From a virus: DNA of 32,922 nucleotides. The notes beneath the pieces are model-generated. The model was not told the DNA's origin and made no database searches. It saw nothing but the letters and a program-made list of their open reading frames with translations. Location: positions 1 to 32,922 of IMG/VR virus record IMGVR_UViG_3300048591_000484; one strand, written 5' to 3'. Shown here piece by piece: positions 12,514 through 20,964 of this stretch. The stretch's first letter is position 1. Each line of letters opens with the position of its first letter. A program made the position numbers and the translations under genes.

Positions 12514-12673
12514 CCTCAGTCTCCGCATCCTTTAGTTTTTTAACAGACTTGTCGTGATTTTTTTCGTGCCTGTCTAAATTAGAATTATGAACGGCTGTCT
12601 TGATCTCTTTTAAGATTGACCACAGCTTAGGAATAGCCACAACAAACTGAACTAAACCAGACAGCCATCCCAT
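12470..12673 (-). CDS. Small lysis-region protein, amphipathic N-terminus
   Basis: A 67-residue protein. Residues 1-25 (WLSGLVQFVVAIPKLWSILK) form a hydrophobic or amphipathic helix that could insert in a membrane. Residues 26-67 are highly charged and helical. This layout fits a small holin-like or inner-membrane spanin-like protein. The family is not recognised. Start ATG 12673 follows the preceding stop by 3 nt. Confidence 0.55.
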   Translation of the reverse strand: MGWLSGLVQFVVAIPKLWSILKEIKTAVHNSNLDRHEKNHDKSVKKLKDAETEDEIKEAMRDIARNP

Positions 12674-12676
12674 CTA

Positions 12677-12961
12677 TTATGCCTTTTTAAGTGCTTCGAT
12701 AACCTTAACAACTTCTGGAATAACAACTGGCAGAAGCTCTAAAACCTCAGCCAACTGTAAATCAGAAACCTCTGAAGGAACCTTATCAACGTCTTGATAA
12801 GCAGCCTCTAAAGCAGCCTTAACGTCTGGCTCTTGAAGTTTCGCCATGATAACGCCAAAATCTGCAACCTGAACACCATCTTTAAAAGATGCACCCAAGA
12901 TCGCTGTTAATTTTAAAAGCCCCACCAAAGCCTCTTTAAGCTCTTTTGTTCCCTCTGCCAT
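12677..12961 (-). CDS. Helical protein of the lysis region
   Basis: A 94-residue, mostly helical acidic protein (MAEGTKELKEALVGLLKL, later a VLELLPVVIPEVVKVIEAL stretch). The hydrophobic parts are broken by charges, so stable membrane insertion is doubtful. It sits between two membrane proteins of the lysis cassette. Function is not recognised. Confidence 0.5.
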   Translation of the reverse strand: MAEGTKELKEALVGLLKLTAILGASFKDGVQVADFGVIMAKLQEPDVKAALEAAYQDVDKVPSEVSDLQLAEVLELLPVVIPEVVKVIEALKKA

Positions 12962-12964
12962 AAA

Positions 12965-13195
12965 TCACACTCCTTGTTTTTCTAAACGATCTAACCTATT
13001 TTTCATTATGTCAATTTCTTGACTCTGATGCACTTGGTTATTTGTTACTACAGCAAGAGTTATGTTCATTTCAGAAATGGATTCTTTCATCTCTCTTAGC
13101 TCTACAACTACAGCCCTGCAAAACCACCCAGCCAAAGCAAAGGTCCCAATTAAGAACCCAACAAAGGCTTGATTTACAAAATCATTAAAGGTCAT
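12965..13195 (-). CDS. Single-span membrane protein with coiled coil
   Basis: A 76-residue protein. Residues 8-30 (AFVGFLIGTFALAGWFCRAV) are one transmembrane helix. Residues 31-76 form a coiled coil ending in MKNRLDRLEKQ. This resembles phage hemolysin-XhlA-type or inner-membrane spanin proteins, so it is a candidate holin or spanin partner. SD GAGG lies 7 nt before ATG 13195. It is the first gene of the lysis cassette, after a strong hairpin. Confidence 0.6.
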   Translation of the reverse strand: MTFNDFVNQAFVGFLIGTFALAGWFCRAVVVELREMKESISEMNITLAVVTNNQVHQSQEIDIMKNRLDRLEKQGV

Positions 13196-13214
13196 CCGTG
13201 AACCTCGAAGATTC

Positions 13215-13232
13215 TAGGGGCCGAAGCCCCTA
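13215..13232. terminator. Strong UUCG stem-loop between tail and lysis genes
   Basis: TAGGGGC/GCCCCTA, a 7-bp perfect stem, closes a TTCG tetraloop on the minus strand. No T-run follows, so it is not a complete intrinsic terminator. It may be an mRNA stability or processing element that separates expression of the fibre gene from that of the lysis genes. Confidence 0.6.
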
Positions 13233-13238
13233 ATAAAA

Positions 13239-14195
13239 TTACTCGATATTTTCTACTTTGTAATAGATGTCCACAGACCCAGCAGTAAGCGTGTCTAAGT
13301 TAACATCTGACTCGACCTCCATGGTCAAGTTTAGCCCGTTAAAGTTTACTCTATCTGAGCTTGTAACTTGAAGAGTCGTAGCGCCTGGAGCTTGGAAAAT
13401 GTCAAAGTTAGAAGTGATGTCCCCGTCATTATCTGCAAGCCTAATTGTGACAGCAGCAGCACCTCCACCTGTAAAAGCAGTGTTGTGCTTAATGATAGCC
13501 TTAGTCACTATCTGGTTGGAAGACAAACTCACAAGAGCAACGCTGTTTGTTAGTGCAGCAACAGAAAAGTCAGTGTAAGACTTGGTAACCTTAACCCACT
13601 GAGCCCCACCGCCAAGAGCTGTGTCTACATAGTTTTTTGTGGCTGCGTCCTGAGCATTTGTAGGATCTGCTACGTTTACAATAGGTTTATTGGTAGCGTC
13701 TAATTGAGTGTCAGACCATGTAAATGCGTTATTTCCCGCTGAGTCTTTCAATTCTCTGTTGTTCCAGTTAACAGACTGAACAGCAGAGTCATCAATCAAT
13801 GCCCCATTAGAAAGGTCAACCTCTTCGTTCCCATCAACGCCAGGATCAATATGTCTAAATTTAAACCCACGAACCTCAGCAGCCCACACATACGCCCATG
13901 CAGAGGTCTGTGTTCCAAGCTCGTGAAGGTTTGCAGTATCAGGAACCAATGATGTATTGATAGCCGTAGAAGCATCTAAATTTGAAAGGTCTTTTAACGC
14001 CTTGTTTGATCCATCAAAAACAGTAACAACGCCATTTTCATCTTTATAAGAAAGAAGACCAGTGCTCTGGTCAAAAAATAGCGTGACTATACCAGTCGCT
14101 GCCGGAGGGTTTGGCACGTCATTCGGATCAACAGGCCCTTTTAATATCTGCTCGATAACCCCTATTTTTCTTACTTTTATTTCATTTAAACCCAT
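13239..14195 (-). CDS. Tail fibre / receptor-binding protein with C-terminal domain shared with 14256-15524
   Basis: A 318-residue protein. It contains the typical fibre motif NVADPTNAQDAATKNYVDT (about 177-195). A C-terminal beta domain of about 115 residues begins KSYTDFSVAALTNSVALVSL and ends NLDTLTAGSVDIYYKVE. The same domain ends the neighbouring 422-residue protein. ATG 14195 has SD GGAG 9 nt upstream. It probably contacts the host surface. Confidence 0.75.
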   Translation of the reverse strand: MGLNEIKVRKIGVIEQILKGPVDPNDVPNPPAATGIVTLFFDQSTGLLSYKDENGVVTVFDGSNKALKDLSNLDASTAINTSLVPDTANLHELGTQTSAWAYVWAAEVRGFKFRHIDPGVDGNEEVDLSNGALIDDSAVQSVNWNNRELKDSAGNNAFTWSDTQLDATNKPIVNVADPTNAQDAATKNYVDTALGGGAQWVKVTKSYTDFSVAALTNSVALVSLSSNQIVTKAIIKHNTAFTGGGAAAVTIRLADNDGDITSNFDIFQAPGATTLQVTSSDRVNFNGLNLTMEVESDVNLDTLTAGSVDIYYKVENIE

Positions 14196-14255
14196 ATAAA
14201 TTAACTCCTTTTAATTTTTAAAGAATAGCACCCACACAATGAGCGCAACAAAATC

Positions 14256-15524
14256 TTAACTAACAGACGACCAAATGTAAACTTGCAACACTCCTGCAGA
14301 TAAAAGGTCTAGGTTAGAGTCTCCCTCTAAATGCAAAACTAGGTTGGCACTATTGTCTAAATCCTCAAACCCAAAACCTATAGAGTGTTGAAAATGATCA
14401 TTATTTACAGATCCCAAAACATTATACTTTGACGCATATTTCTCTTTATCTAAAGAGCTTCCAACAGAGGCAAATAACTCGGACAAGCCTAAAAACTCGA
14501 CCGAAGGCTTAATCATTATCCTGTGAACCTTCTCGCCAGCAGCCAGCAGTTTTATGTTTACCATAGCTGTCTGGGCCATAACTGCAAAGTCTAAATAACT
14601 CACGACAACCCTTGTCTCTCTAACCCTTTCCTCAAGAGATTGAGACAAATTTTCCCCACCAACAACAACCCCGTCCTGAAATGTCTTAACGCCAGCGAAA
14701 GTCTGAGCGCTAGTGTTAACAACACCTCTTTGTGTTGCGCTTGCGTCAACTACATCAGCAGTAACGTCAAGAGTAAAGAAGTCTGGAGTATTAGGAACAG
14801 TAGGCCTAGTCGCAAGATTAAATACCTCTAAATAAAAGAATTGAACATCCACAGGAGATGAAAACTCGTATGGAGTTTCAACCCCAGCTTTATTTGTAAA
14901 ATAAGTAATAACCCAGTCTACTGTATCAAAAGTAACTCGACCAAAAACCCTAGTCCCATCAACGTCCTCGAAATTTGTCCCAGTAACAGGATCAAATAAA
15001 AGAACCTTATTGTATGGAGGTAAAGTAATAACGCCTAATTGAGTTCCACCAAGACCGTCATTTTTTGCAGCGAAAAGTGCATTTATGTTTGAAGAAAAAC
15101 CAGAGGCCCCAACAACAGTGTCAGCCTGCCAAGTAGCCTCTAATTGATTGATGTCTAATAAAGATGCTGCACTGATCTGAGGAGTATTTACACCGTCATG
15201 CGTGTGCAAAGGGTACTCGTCTGCAACAGACCCGATAGAACCAACCTCAGCGTCTAAAGCCTCGATAGCCTCTTTTCTATTCATTCCATTGGATACAACA
15301 TTTGTAGAAGAATAGTTCTTTGCGTTGGGATCTCCCAAGCCAGCTATTCCAGAAACATCAAAAGCTTCGTTAATTGCCCTTTGCGGATTAGATATTGCTG
15401 GACCCGACTCTGGCTCTGGGTTTTGCAGAGCTAGCTTTCCTACAGTGGAAGTGTCTTGCGTTCTGCTTATAAAAGCCGCATTTACTACTGCGGCATCTAC
15501 TGGCTGCCCGTCTGAAACTGACAT
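14256..15524 (-). CDS. Tail fibre-like protein
   Basis: A 422-residue protein. The N-terminal part (MSVSDGQPVDAAVVNAAFIS) is the attachment-type start seen in many siphophage fibre proteins, followed by a helix-rich linker with HTHDG (a common fibre motif), then beta domains. The last 115 residues (VSYLDFAVMAQTAMVNIKLL to NLDLLSAGVLQVYIW) are homologous to the end of the next gene. SD GGGAG precedes ATG 15524. Confidence 0.75.
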   Translation of the reverse strand: MSVSDGQPVDAAVVNAAFISRTQDTSTVGKLALQNPEPESGPAISNPQRAINEAFDVSGIAGLGDPNAKNYSSTNVVSNGMNRKEAIEALDAEVGSIGSVADEYPLHTHDGVNTPQISAASLLDINQLEATWQADTVVGASGFSSNINALFAAKNDGLGGTQLGVITLPPYNKVLLFDPVTGTNFEDVDGTRVFGRVTFDTVDWVITYFTNKAGVETPYEFSSPVDVQFFYLEVFNLATRPTVPNTPDFFTLDVTADVVDASATQRGVVNTSAQTFAGVKTFQDGVVVGGENLSQSLEERVRETRVVVSYLDFAVMAQTAMVNIKLLAAGEKVHRIMIKPSVEFLGLSELFASVGSSLDKEKYASKYNVLGSVNNDHFQHSIGFGFEDLDNSANLVLHLEGDSNLDLLSAGVLQVYIWSSVS

Positions 15525-15533
15525 AAAACTCCC

Positions 15534-16295
15534 TTACAGTTTTCTAAACTTTAGTCTGCCTGTAGAGTAGAACCCGACTAAATTCCTGTCCACCATTTCT
15601 TTTAACCTAAACGAAGTTCCTTGAGAGTCTTCTTCTGTAGACTCTAGAATAATGTTCATAAACTCCTCGGGCTTGTCACGATCAGGCATGAACTCAATTT
15701 CGCCCTTTTTTGTGATCTCCTCTAAAAAGAAAACCACATTCTCAACGCCACTCTTGTCTGTTTCAATCCAAGAAGAGGGAGGCATCTGATTGTTTGTCTG
15801 ATACTCTATTGTAAACTCCAAGAAGTTTGACACGCCGAATCTGACCACCTCAACTTTTCCAGATCCTGACAAGTTTACAGTCTTATCCACAGAAGTTCTC
15901 CAGTGCTCTGGTGGGACGTAATCTAATAAAAGAAATTGAGGGACAAACTCATATCCTGCAGCGCTTGGACCTGTATAAGAATTTAATCCCAACAGATCAG
16001 CAGAAGCAAAACCCAGAAGACCAGCTAATAAAGGAGATTGAGAAAATAATAGATCAAAGTTGCCATCGGCGGCTATTGTAATCTGCCTAGTTGCCCGATT
16101 AACAGGAACACCAAAGTCTAATAATCCCAAGTCATTTAAAGAAGCCTCTATCTCTCTTGCTATCTTTTCAAGCGTGTAATATCCGACAGGAATCCGAACC
16201 AAATAATCATCGCCCAAGATATTAACAATTAAAATCTGATTGTCCGAAGTGATCTCAAATCCGAAATAAAACTTTGCCCTTGTGCTTAAAGCCAT
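15534..16295 (-). CDS. Distal tail region protein
   Basis: A 253-residue beta-rich protein directly after the tape measure gene, the usual place of a distal tail or tail-tip adaptor. Notable segments are FYFGFEITSDNQILIVNILG and YVPPEHWRTSVDKTVNLSG. No clear family motif is seen. It starts at ATG 16295, sharing a base with the tape measure stop (TAATG). Confidence 0.6.
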   Translation of the reverse strand: MALSTRAKFYFGFEITSDNQILIVNILGDDYLVRIPVGYYTLEKIAREIEASLNDLGLLDFGVPVNRATRQITIAADGNFDLLFSQSPLLAGLLGFASADLLGLNSYTGPSAAGYEFVPQFLLLDYVPPEHWRTSVDKTVNLSGSGKVEVVRFGVSNFLEFTIEYQTNNQMPPSSWIETDKSGVENVVFFLEEITKKGEIEFMPDRDKPEEFMNIILESTEEDSQGTSFRLKEMVDRNLVGFYSTGRLKFRKL

Positions 16296-18106
16296 TACGC
16301 TAGACCCCTTCTAAGGCTAACGCCCTTTTTATCAAAAGCTGTATTGAGAATGTCTACAATTCGCATACCTGACTCGTCTGAGTCCAGAACGTCCCCTTGG
16401 ATGTTAACAACTACTTCAGTGTTAGGTGCTTGTCTCTCGACTTCCTGACCTATGGCTTCAATACCTCCAGCAGTATCGGTTATTGGAGCAGCGACTTGAG
16501 TTGGCGCTGTCGTCCCAGTAGCAGCATTAGCCAATGAACCAGCACTAAGAGACTTTAGTGCGCCACCAAGCGCAATCAATGCCAAACCTCCAGCTATACC
16601 GAAACCACCGAACAAAGATGTCAAAGTAGCACTAAATGCTTGGATTGCCTTAGAGCTTAGTAAAATTGTCGTTCCTAAATTGATTGCCAAATCACCCAAT
16701 ATGTTCAGAACCTGACCTAAGAAACCGTTAAAAGCAGAGCCCCCCTCGTTAAGTGCAGCCCCAATTCTTTGGACCCCTGCGCTTATTACAGAGACGACGC
16801 CAGACTGAAACGTCTTTGCTAATCCCTCCACATTGGCGGCAGCTTCTTTGGCCGCCTCATTCGTTTGATTCTTTAGCTGATCTGTAACTGGCTTTGCTTG
16901 GGCAACAGCATCTTGAAGTGACGCTATCCCACTTTGCAAGCCGTCGCTAAGAGGAGTGCTGAAAGCGTCGGCTAGCTCTGACCCAAAGCCAGAAAAGACC
17001 GCATTAGCTGCCGCCCTTGTCTCCTCGCTTGGAGTCAATGATCCAATAAGATTGTTTGTCTGCTCTCTGATCTTATCAGCAGCTGTCGTTGAAAATACGC
17101 TAACTACATCTGCAATCACATTACCAATAACAGACGCCACCGCCTGAGAGACATTTGACGCAAACACAGTTAGCGCCGCTCCAGTGTTTTGTAGATTAAC
17201 GGCAAGCTGAACTATCCTGTTTATTGCAAAATCAACTAGCCTTATTAAAACTTCAAGTCCAGGCAATACAAAAGTTGCTATGCTTTGAGCAAACAATAAA
17301 AGACCATCTATTGGTCCACGAAATAAGTCTTTATTTGTTTGTATTGATTCTGAAAGATCAAAAAACAACTCTGCTATTTTATTAACAAAAGCTACAACAG
17401 AAGGAGACTTAGTAATTGCCTCACCGATAGATTGAACAAAATTTCCAAAGCCAACTTCAAGCCTTGCTATCGCGCCTGAAAATGTATTTGTCGCAGCAGC
17501 AGCAGCACCGCTAAATCTCGTTTCTATTAACCTTAAAACTTCTGCAAATTTTTCTGATTTTGGTATGTTTTTATCTATGAAAATGCCATACCTTCCAAGA
17601 GACTCAGTAGCTCCAGCAGAAGCCTTTCCTAATAAAAGAAAAGATGATTCAGCAGAGATTCCTAAAGCAGCAGCAAGATCAAGCGATGCTCTAGTTGCCC
17701 TCTTTAACTCCGTACCAGATAATCTACCTAGTTGCGTTAGAAGTGTTGCATTCTTTACTATTAAATCATCGTCAACGCCTGATATTTTCGCCAAAGACAA
17801 AGCATATTGATTAAATTCCCTTGCCGCCTCTTGAGTGAACTTTCCAGTATTAGCAAGGGCAAGATTAAAAGACTTCTGTATTCTCTCAGCGTCAATAGCT
17901 TCGTTGATTGCTTTTCTAAGAAAAGCTCCACCAGCAACGGCAGCTCCAACTGCGGCAATAGCTTTAGTAAAGCCAGAAGAGAAGTTTCTGCCGAGACCTT
18001 CGCCTGTCTTCTTTCCCTCTTGCTTTATTTTGGCAAAGCCCTTTTGTACAGAACCATCGTCTAAGACAATCTGTAACTCTATCTGTCCTTCTGGTGTTTC
18101 TGCCAC
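16295..18106 (-). CDS. Tape measure protein
   Basis: A 603-residue protein following the tail-assembly chaperone, with Gly/Ala-rich hydrophobic stretches (GFTKAIAAVGAAVAGGAF near the start, ALIALGGALKSLSAGSLA near 505-525) and long helices between. The C-terminus (EVVVNIQGDVLDSDESGM, then a basic RRGLA end) is typical of tape measures. Tail length scales with its size, so 603 residues implies a short siphovirus tail of roughly 90 nm. The start is GTG 18106 with SD GGAAGG. Confidence 0.88.
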   Translation of the reverse strand: MAETPEGQIELQIVLDDGSVQKGFAKIKQEGKKTGEGLGRNFSSGFTKAIAAVGAAVAGGAFLRKAINEAIDAERIQKSFNLALANTGKFTQEAAREFNQYALSLAKISGVDDDLIVKNATLLTQLGRLSGTELKRATRASLDLAAALGISAESSFLLLGKASAGATESLGRYGIFIDKNIPKSEKFAEVLRLIETRFSGAAAAATNTFSGAIARLEVGFGNFVQSIGEAITKSPSVVAFVNKIAELFFDLSESIQTNKDLFRGPIDGLLLFAQSIATFVLPGLEVLIRLVDFAINRIVQLAVNLQNTGAALTVFASNVSQAVASVIGNVIADVVSVFSTTAADKIREQTNNLIGSLTPSEETRAAANAVFSGFGSELADAFSTPLSDGLQSGIASLQDAVAQAKPVTDQLKNQTNEAAKEAAANVEGLAKTFQSGVVSVISAGVQRIGAALNEGGSAFNGFLGQVLNILGDLAINLGTTILLSSKAIQAFSATLTSLFGGFGIAGGLALIALGGALKSLSAGSLANAATGTTAPTQVAAPITDTAGGIEAIGQEVERQAPNTEVVVNIQGDVLDSDESGMRIVDILNTAFDKKGVSLRRGLA

Positions 18107-18109
18107 TCT

Positions 18110-18403
18110 CTACCTTCCTGAAAGGATCCTAGCAAGCTCTTCATTAGTTATTGTATTCTTACCAGAATTTGATTCAAGTTTGTTTACTAACTTTCTTAGG
18201 CTGGACCAAAGTTTTGATCTTGCCTCCTTTTTCATGTGTGGAAAGTCTGCTACAGCGAGAAGGTCCATCTTTTCGCTCGCTAATAAAGGATCTATGGACT
18301 GATAATAAGAATAAAGCTCATCAACGTATAGCTCCCTTATTTGAATATGGGACCATCCATAAAACCTAGCGAGCCTTGCCTTGATAAGATCAAATGAGTT
18401 TAC
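18110..18403 (-). CDS. gpT-like extension of tail-assembly chaperone (by -1 frameshift)
   Basis: From the slippery site the -1 frame is open for 97 codons (GTA at 18403 to TAG at 18110) and encodes a plausible helical domain starting VNSFDLIKARLARFYGWSHI. It has no good start codon of its own near its 5' end. Together with the 83 residues of the upstream frame it gives a 180-residue fusion. The position between tail tube and tape measure genes is exactly that of lambda gpT and its relatives. Confidence 0.82.
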   Translation of the reverse strand, partial: VNSFDLIKARLARFYGWSHIQIRELYVDELYSYYQSIDPLLASEKMDLLAVADFPHMKKEARSKLWSSLRKLVNKLESNSGKNTITNEELARILSGR

Positions 18404-18651
18404 TTTTTTTTTGGGGACATTAAAAATTCAACAAAATCTTGAAAATCAATCATGTCAAACTTCTTATAAGCAGCGACTGGGAGTCCAATGTCTGCGAAAA
18501 AATCCTTGTAAATAGAGAGAGACTTTTCTTCTCCCTCAGCCTGGATTCTTTCTTGAAGCGACTCAATGTCTCCGATATTTGGACAGCGAACCTCGAAAGA
18601 TTCGCCGTCAATAGTAACCTTCATTGTTCTTTTCTTGGCTACAAACTCCAC
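18400..18651 (-). CDS. Tail-assembly chaperone (gpG-like)
   Basis: An 83-residue protein beginning with GTG 18651, SD AAAGGA 6 nt upstream. It has a small beta N-terminus (KRTMKVTIDGESFEVRCP) and a helical C-terminus ending MSPKKK. It lies between the tail tube and tape measure genes, the conserved place of gpG. It ends at TAA directly after a run of nine A that carries the frameshift heptamer, so a fraction of ribosomes would make the gpGT-like fusion. These chaperones coat the tape measure during tail assembly. Confidence 0.85.
   Translation of the reverse strand: MEFVAKKRTMKVTIDGESFEVRCPNIGDIESLQERIQAEGEEKSLSIYKDFFADIGLPVAAYKKFDMIDFQDFVEFLMSPKKK
18403..18409 (-). promoter_or_regulatory. 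Slippery heptamer A AAA AAG for -1 frameshift
   Basis: On the minus strand AAAAAAG is in the X XXY YYZ register relative to the chaperone frame, one codon before its TAA stop. It is the same heptamer as in E. coli dnaX. Slipping back one base joins the 83-residue frame to the 97-residue frame. The A-run is nine long, so transcriptional slippage could contribute too. Confidence 0.85.
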
Positions 18652-18661
18652 ACCACATCCT

Positions 18662-19588
18662 TTATGCTAATAGAAACTTACTATCATCACCGTATGAGAA
18701 GAAGTTTCCAAGACCTGACTTAGTATTGTCAAGGAACGCCGTAACCTCAACACCGATAGTCGCAAGCTCACCAGTATTTGTTGGAAGCTCAGTTAATCTA
18801 ATTCTAGCCTTAGCAAAAGCAAGGTCCTCGTCTGCAACAGCACTCTCCACGTTCTTAATAGGCCTTAATAAGAACTTAGCAGCAACATCCAAACCAGAAG
18901 AAAATAAATTCCCAGACCCGTAACCCACTACAGTTTTAGACTCTGCGTCATCTGATACGATAACAGTTCCAGAGTATCCAAGAACTTGTTGAAGTTTTGC
19001 TGCGGAAGTATCTCTTAAATTAAAAGAGAAAGTAGCTGCAAGGCCGCTTCTTAACTGGTCAATAACATAAGATCCAGTCTGAGGAGTTGTTACATCAATA
19101 AAAGACTCTTCAAGACCGACAGTAACTTCCTCTGTGGGACCAAGATCGGCTTGCTGGGACCCGTACTGAGAAACCTCAAACTTAAACCCAGTCTTATCTG
19201 CTGTCTTAATTGCGTCCCTTGCAGAATAAGCATAGCCCTCAGAGGCCATCTCACATGAAATATTTACTCCAGAAACAGAAGCAGAGATCCATAAAAGAGC
19301 GTCAACAACTGCCTGAGTAGCAGCAGCAACAGTAGCAGCGTCGTCATTTGCAGAAATTGCAATAGCATGACCAGTAGCATTTGGTACTGCTGGATCAACC
19401 CCACCTGCGTCAACGTCAAACCAGAAATAATGCTTTGCTTGAGTAGATGGCTCGTGGATAACAAAAAACTTGTTATTTAAAGATCCTGCCACATCGGCCT
19501 TAGCAGTAATACAGAACTTTTGCACTCTATCTTCTCCGAAGTAGACTGCAACATTCCTAATGTTGAATGTTTTAGTTTCACAAGACAT
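18662..19588 (-). CDS. Major tail tube protein
   Basis: A 308-residue protein. Position (before the chaperone pair, after the tail terminator) and composition (many Ala, Val, Thr, beta-rich) fit the tail tube subunit. The segment KHYFWFDVDAGGVDPAVPNA with the following IAISANDDAATVAAA resembles an inserted domain seen in long tail tube proteins. The C-terminal part (LTELPTNTGELATIGVEVTA) completes the beta-barrel. ATG 19588. Confidence 0.75.
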   Translation of the reverse strand: MSCETKTFNIRNVAVYFGEDRVQKFCITAKADVAGSLNNKFFVIHEPSTQAKHYFWFDVDAGGVDPAVPNATGHAIAISANDDAATVAAATQAVVDALLWISASVSGVNISCEMASEGYAYSARDAIKTADKTGFKFEVSQYGSQQADLGPTEEVTVGLEESFIDVTTPQTGSYVIDQLRSGLAATFSFNLRDTSAAKLQQVLGYSGTVIVSDDAESKTVVGYGSGNLFSSGLDVAAKFLLRPIKNVESAVADEDLAFAKARIRLTELPTNTGELATIGVEVTAFLDNTKSGLGNFFSYGDDSKFLLA

Positions 19589-19607
19589 AATTAAAACCTC
19601 CCTGTTT

Positions 19608-20036
19608 TTAGCATAAACAAATTGTTAAAGTGACATCAAAGCTCAAGTTAAGCTGAATCACATTGTCGTTTTCTTCATCACTTAGTGGCACGACAGATCC
19701 GCTAGTAAATGCCACCTGTTTTAAGTCCTCAGAAGTATCAAACTCACAAGGACTAACGCACTTCTTGATGATAGCTTCTGCCCTTTCTAAGGCCTCGTCA
19801 ATCTTAGAGTCTGGATCTCTAAAGGCCTCTAGCTTTATCGAAAGCTCGTAGCTCATAGAGACCTCTACATCCCTAGAGTTAGGTCCAGCAGAGTTAAAAG
19901 CAACGCCTACGTTTACAAAGGACTGATCCAACTGAGTCCTTGGAGTATTTAAGTCCGAGAAAGAGTCAACCCACTGGGTATAGCCCAATGATTCTAGCTT
20001 CTCTTTAAAATAAGGCCTTACTTTCTCAAAACTCAT
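19608..20036 (-). CDS. Tail terminator-like protein
   Basis: A 142-residue protein with an N-terminal helix (VRPYFKEKLESLGYTQWVD) and later beta strands, a pattern of tail terminator / minor tail proteins. It sits just upstream of the tail tube gene, the standard position. It overlaps the preceding gene as ATGA. The assignment is mostly positional. Confidence 0.6.
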   Translation of the reverse strand: MSFEKVRPYFKEKLESLGYTQWVDSFSDLNTPRTQLDQSFVNVGVAFNSAGPNSRDVEVSMSYELSIKLEAFRDPDSKIDEALERAEAIIKKCVSPCEFDTSEDLKQVAFTSGSVVPLSDEENDNVIQLNLSFDVTLTICLC

Positions 20037-20734
20037 CGTCTAATTAACCTTGTGGTTCTAAGGTCCTTTTTCTCTACCTGCTCGACTTCGCCGTCTCCGT
20101 TCTCGTCAATAGCAAGCCAGTTCGTGTTTTGTTTACTAACCCTCATCTCACGATATTGAATCATTTTCTGATTAAAGATGTCATCGGTTCTATTAGAAAG
20201 CTGCCCGAAAATAGTTTCTAAGGTCCAGTATTTTGATAGCTGTCTTAGGTCTTCTGTTTCAGGCAAGTCTGACTTAGTGAGCTTTGTTCCGTCGTTTTTC
20301 CAAACCCTAATGGAATTTAACCAGTCAAGAATATACTCTTGAGCCTTCCTGTGAATGTGATTCCAGCTAGATTTCCCAGAAGGAAGCCACTTTATAATAT
20401 CATACTCATTAGCTACAAGGTCCTGATCGTTAGACCAAAGTCCGTCTTGTGATAAGGTTCTAACCTCAATATCTTTAGACTGAGTAACAGTGTCAACGCC
20501 ATCAAAGATTCTTAGCGTTACTGTCTTGCTGCCAGCCGTCTGATAGGCCCAGTCTAAATACCAGTCACTAGATTTTGTGCCTGTAATATCTAAAAAACCC
20601 GAACCAGATTCTGGCTCAATCTCCACTGTCTGAATTGCAGCAGACCCCTTGGAAACAAAAGACTGAGTAGCATCTATCCTGGTCTTGTCGTTTATCTGCA
20701 AAATTGACTCTGTTTTAAGTGTTGCGAATATCAT
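20033..20734 (-). CDS. Head-tail connector region protein with Ig-like domain and EF-hand loop
   Basis: A 233-residue protein. Residues 20-95 look like a PKD/Ig-type beta sandwich (DWAYQTAGSKTVTLRIFDG, then DIEV). The C-terminal part is helical (SWNHIHRKAQEYILDWLNSI) like connector proteins. Near residues 210-221 DENGDGEVEQVE matches the EF-hand calcium loop at positions 1, 3, 5, 6, 8 and 12. Position among the connector genes suggests a neck role. The combination is unusual. Confidence 0.6.
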   Translation of the reverse strand: MIFATLKTESILQINDKTRIDATQSFVSKGSAAIQTVEIEPESGSGFLDITGTKSSDWYLDWAYQTAGSKTVTLRIFDGVDTVTQSKDIEVRTLSQDGLWSNDQDLVANEYDIIKWLPSGKSSWNHIHRKAQEYILDWLNSIRVWKNDGTKLTKSDLPETEDLRQLSKYWTLETIFGQLSNRTDDIFNQKMIQYREMRVSKQNTNWLAIDENGDGEVEQVEKKDLRTTRLIRR

Positions 20735-20964
20735 TCCTCACCCACAGCTTTCTTCATTTGCTTATTTGACTTCATGCGCCAAAACAAGTGCCCCATTACA
20801 AATCCCATCATAAAAGTTAAGGAAGGATATTCATACGAAAGCTCTATGAGTACCTGCGAAACAGAGCTTTCCTTTCCAGCATCCAATATTACATAAACAT
20901 CAAACACAGCGATAACAACTACAACTACAGCAATAAACCAGTATGTTAGTTTTCTTTTACCCAT
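20731..20964 (-). CDS. Two-span membrane protein in the connector region
   Basis: A 77-residue protein with two hydrophobic segments: YWFIAVVVVVIAVFDVYVIL (8-27) and a second around LTFMMGFVMGHLFW, with a basic start and end. Size and topology match a class II holin, but the gene is away from the endolysin. ATG 20964 shares a base with the stop of the previous gene (TAATG), SD GAGG. A holin role is a guess. Confidence 0.6.
   Translation of the reverse strand: MGKRKLTYWFIAVVVVVIAVFDVYVILDAGKESSVSQVLIELSYEYPSLTFMMGFVMGHLFWRMKSNKQMKKAVGEE

Noticed and set aside
16956-19851. Plus-strand frames inside the tape measure and tail genes
   Set aside because: They have no SD, low-complexity composition and lie entirely in strong minus-strand genes; they are frame shadows.
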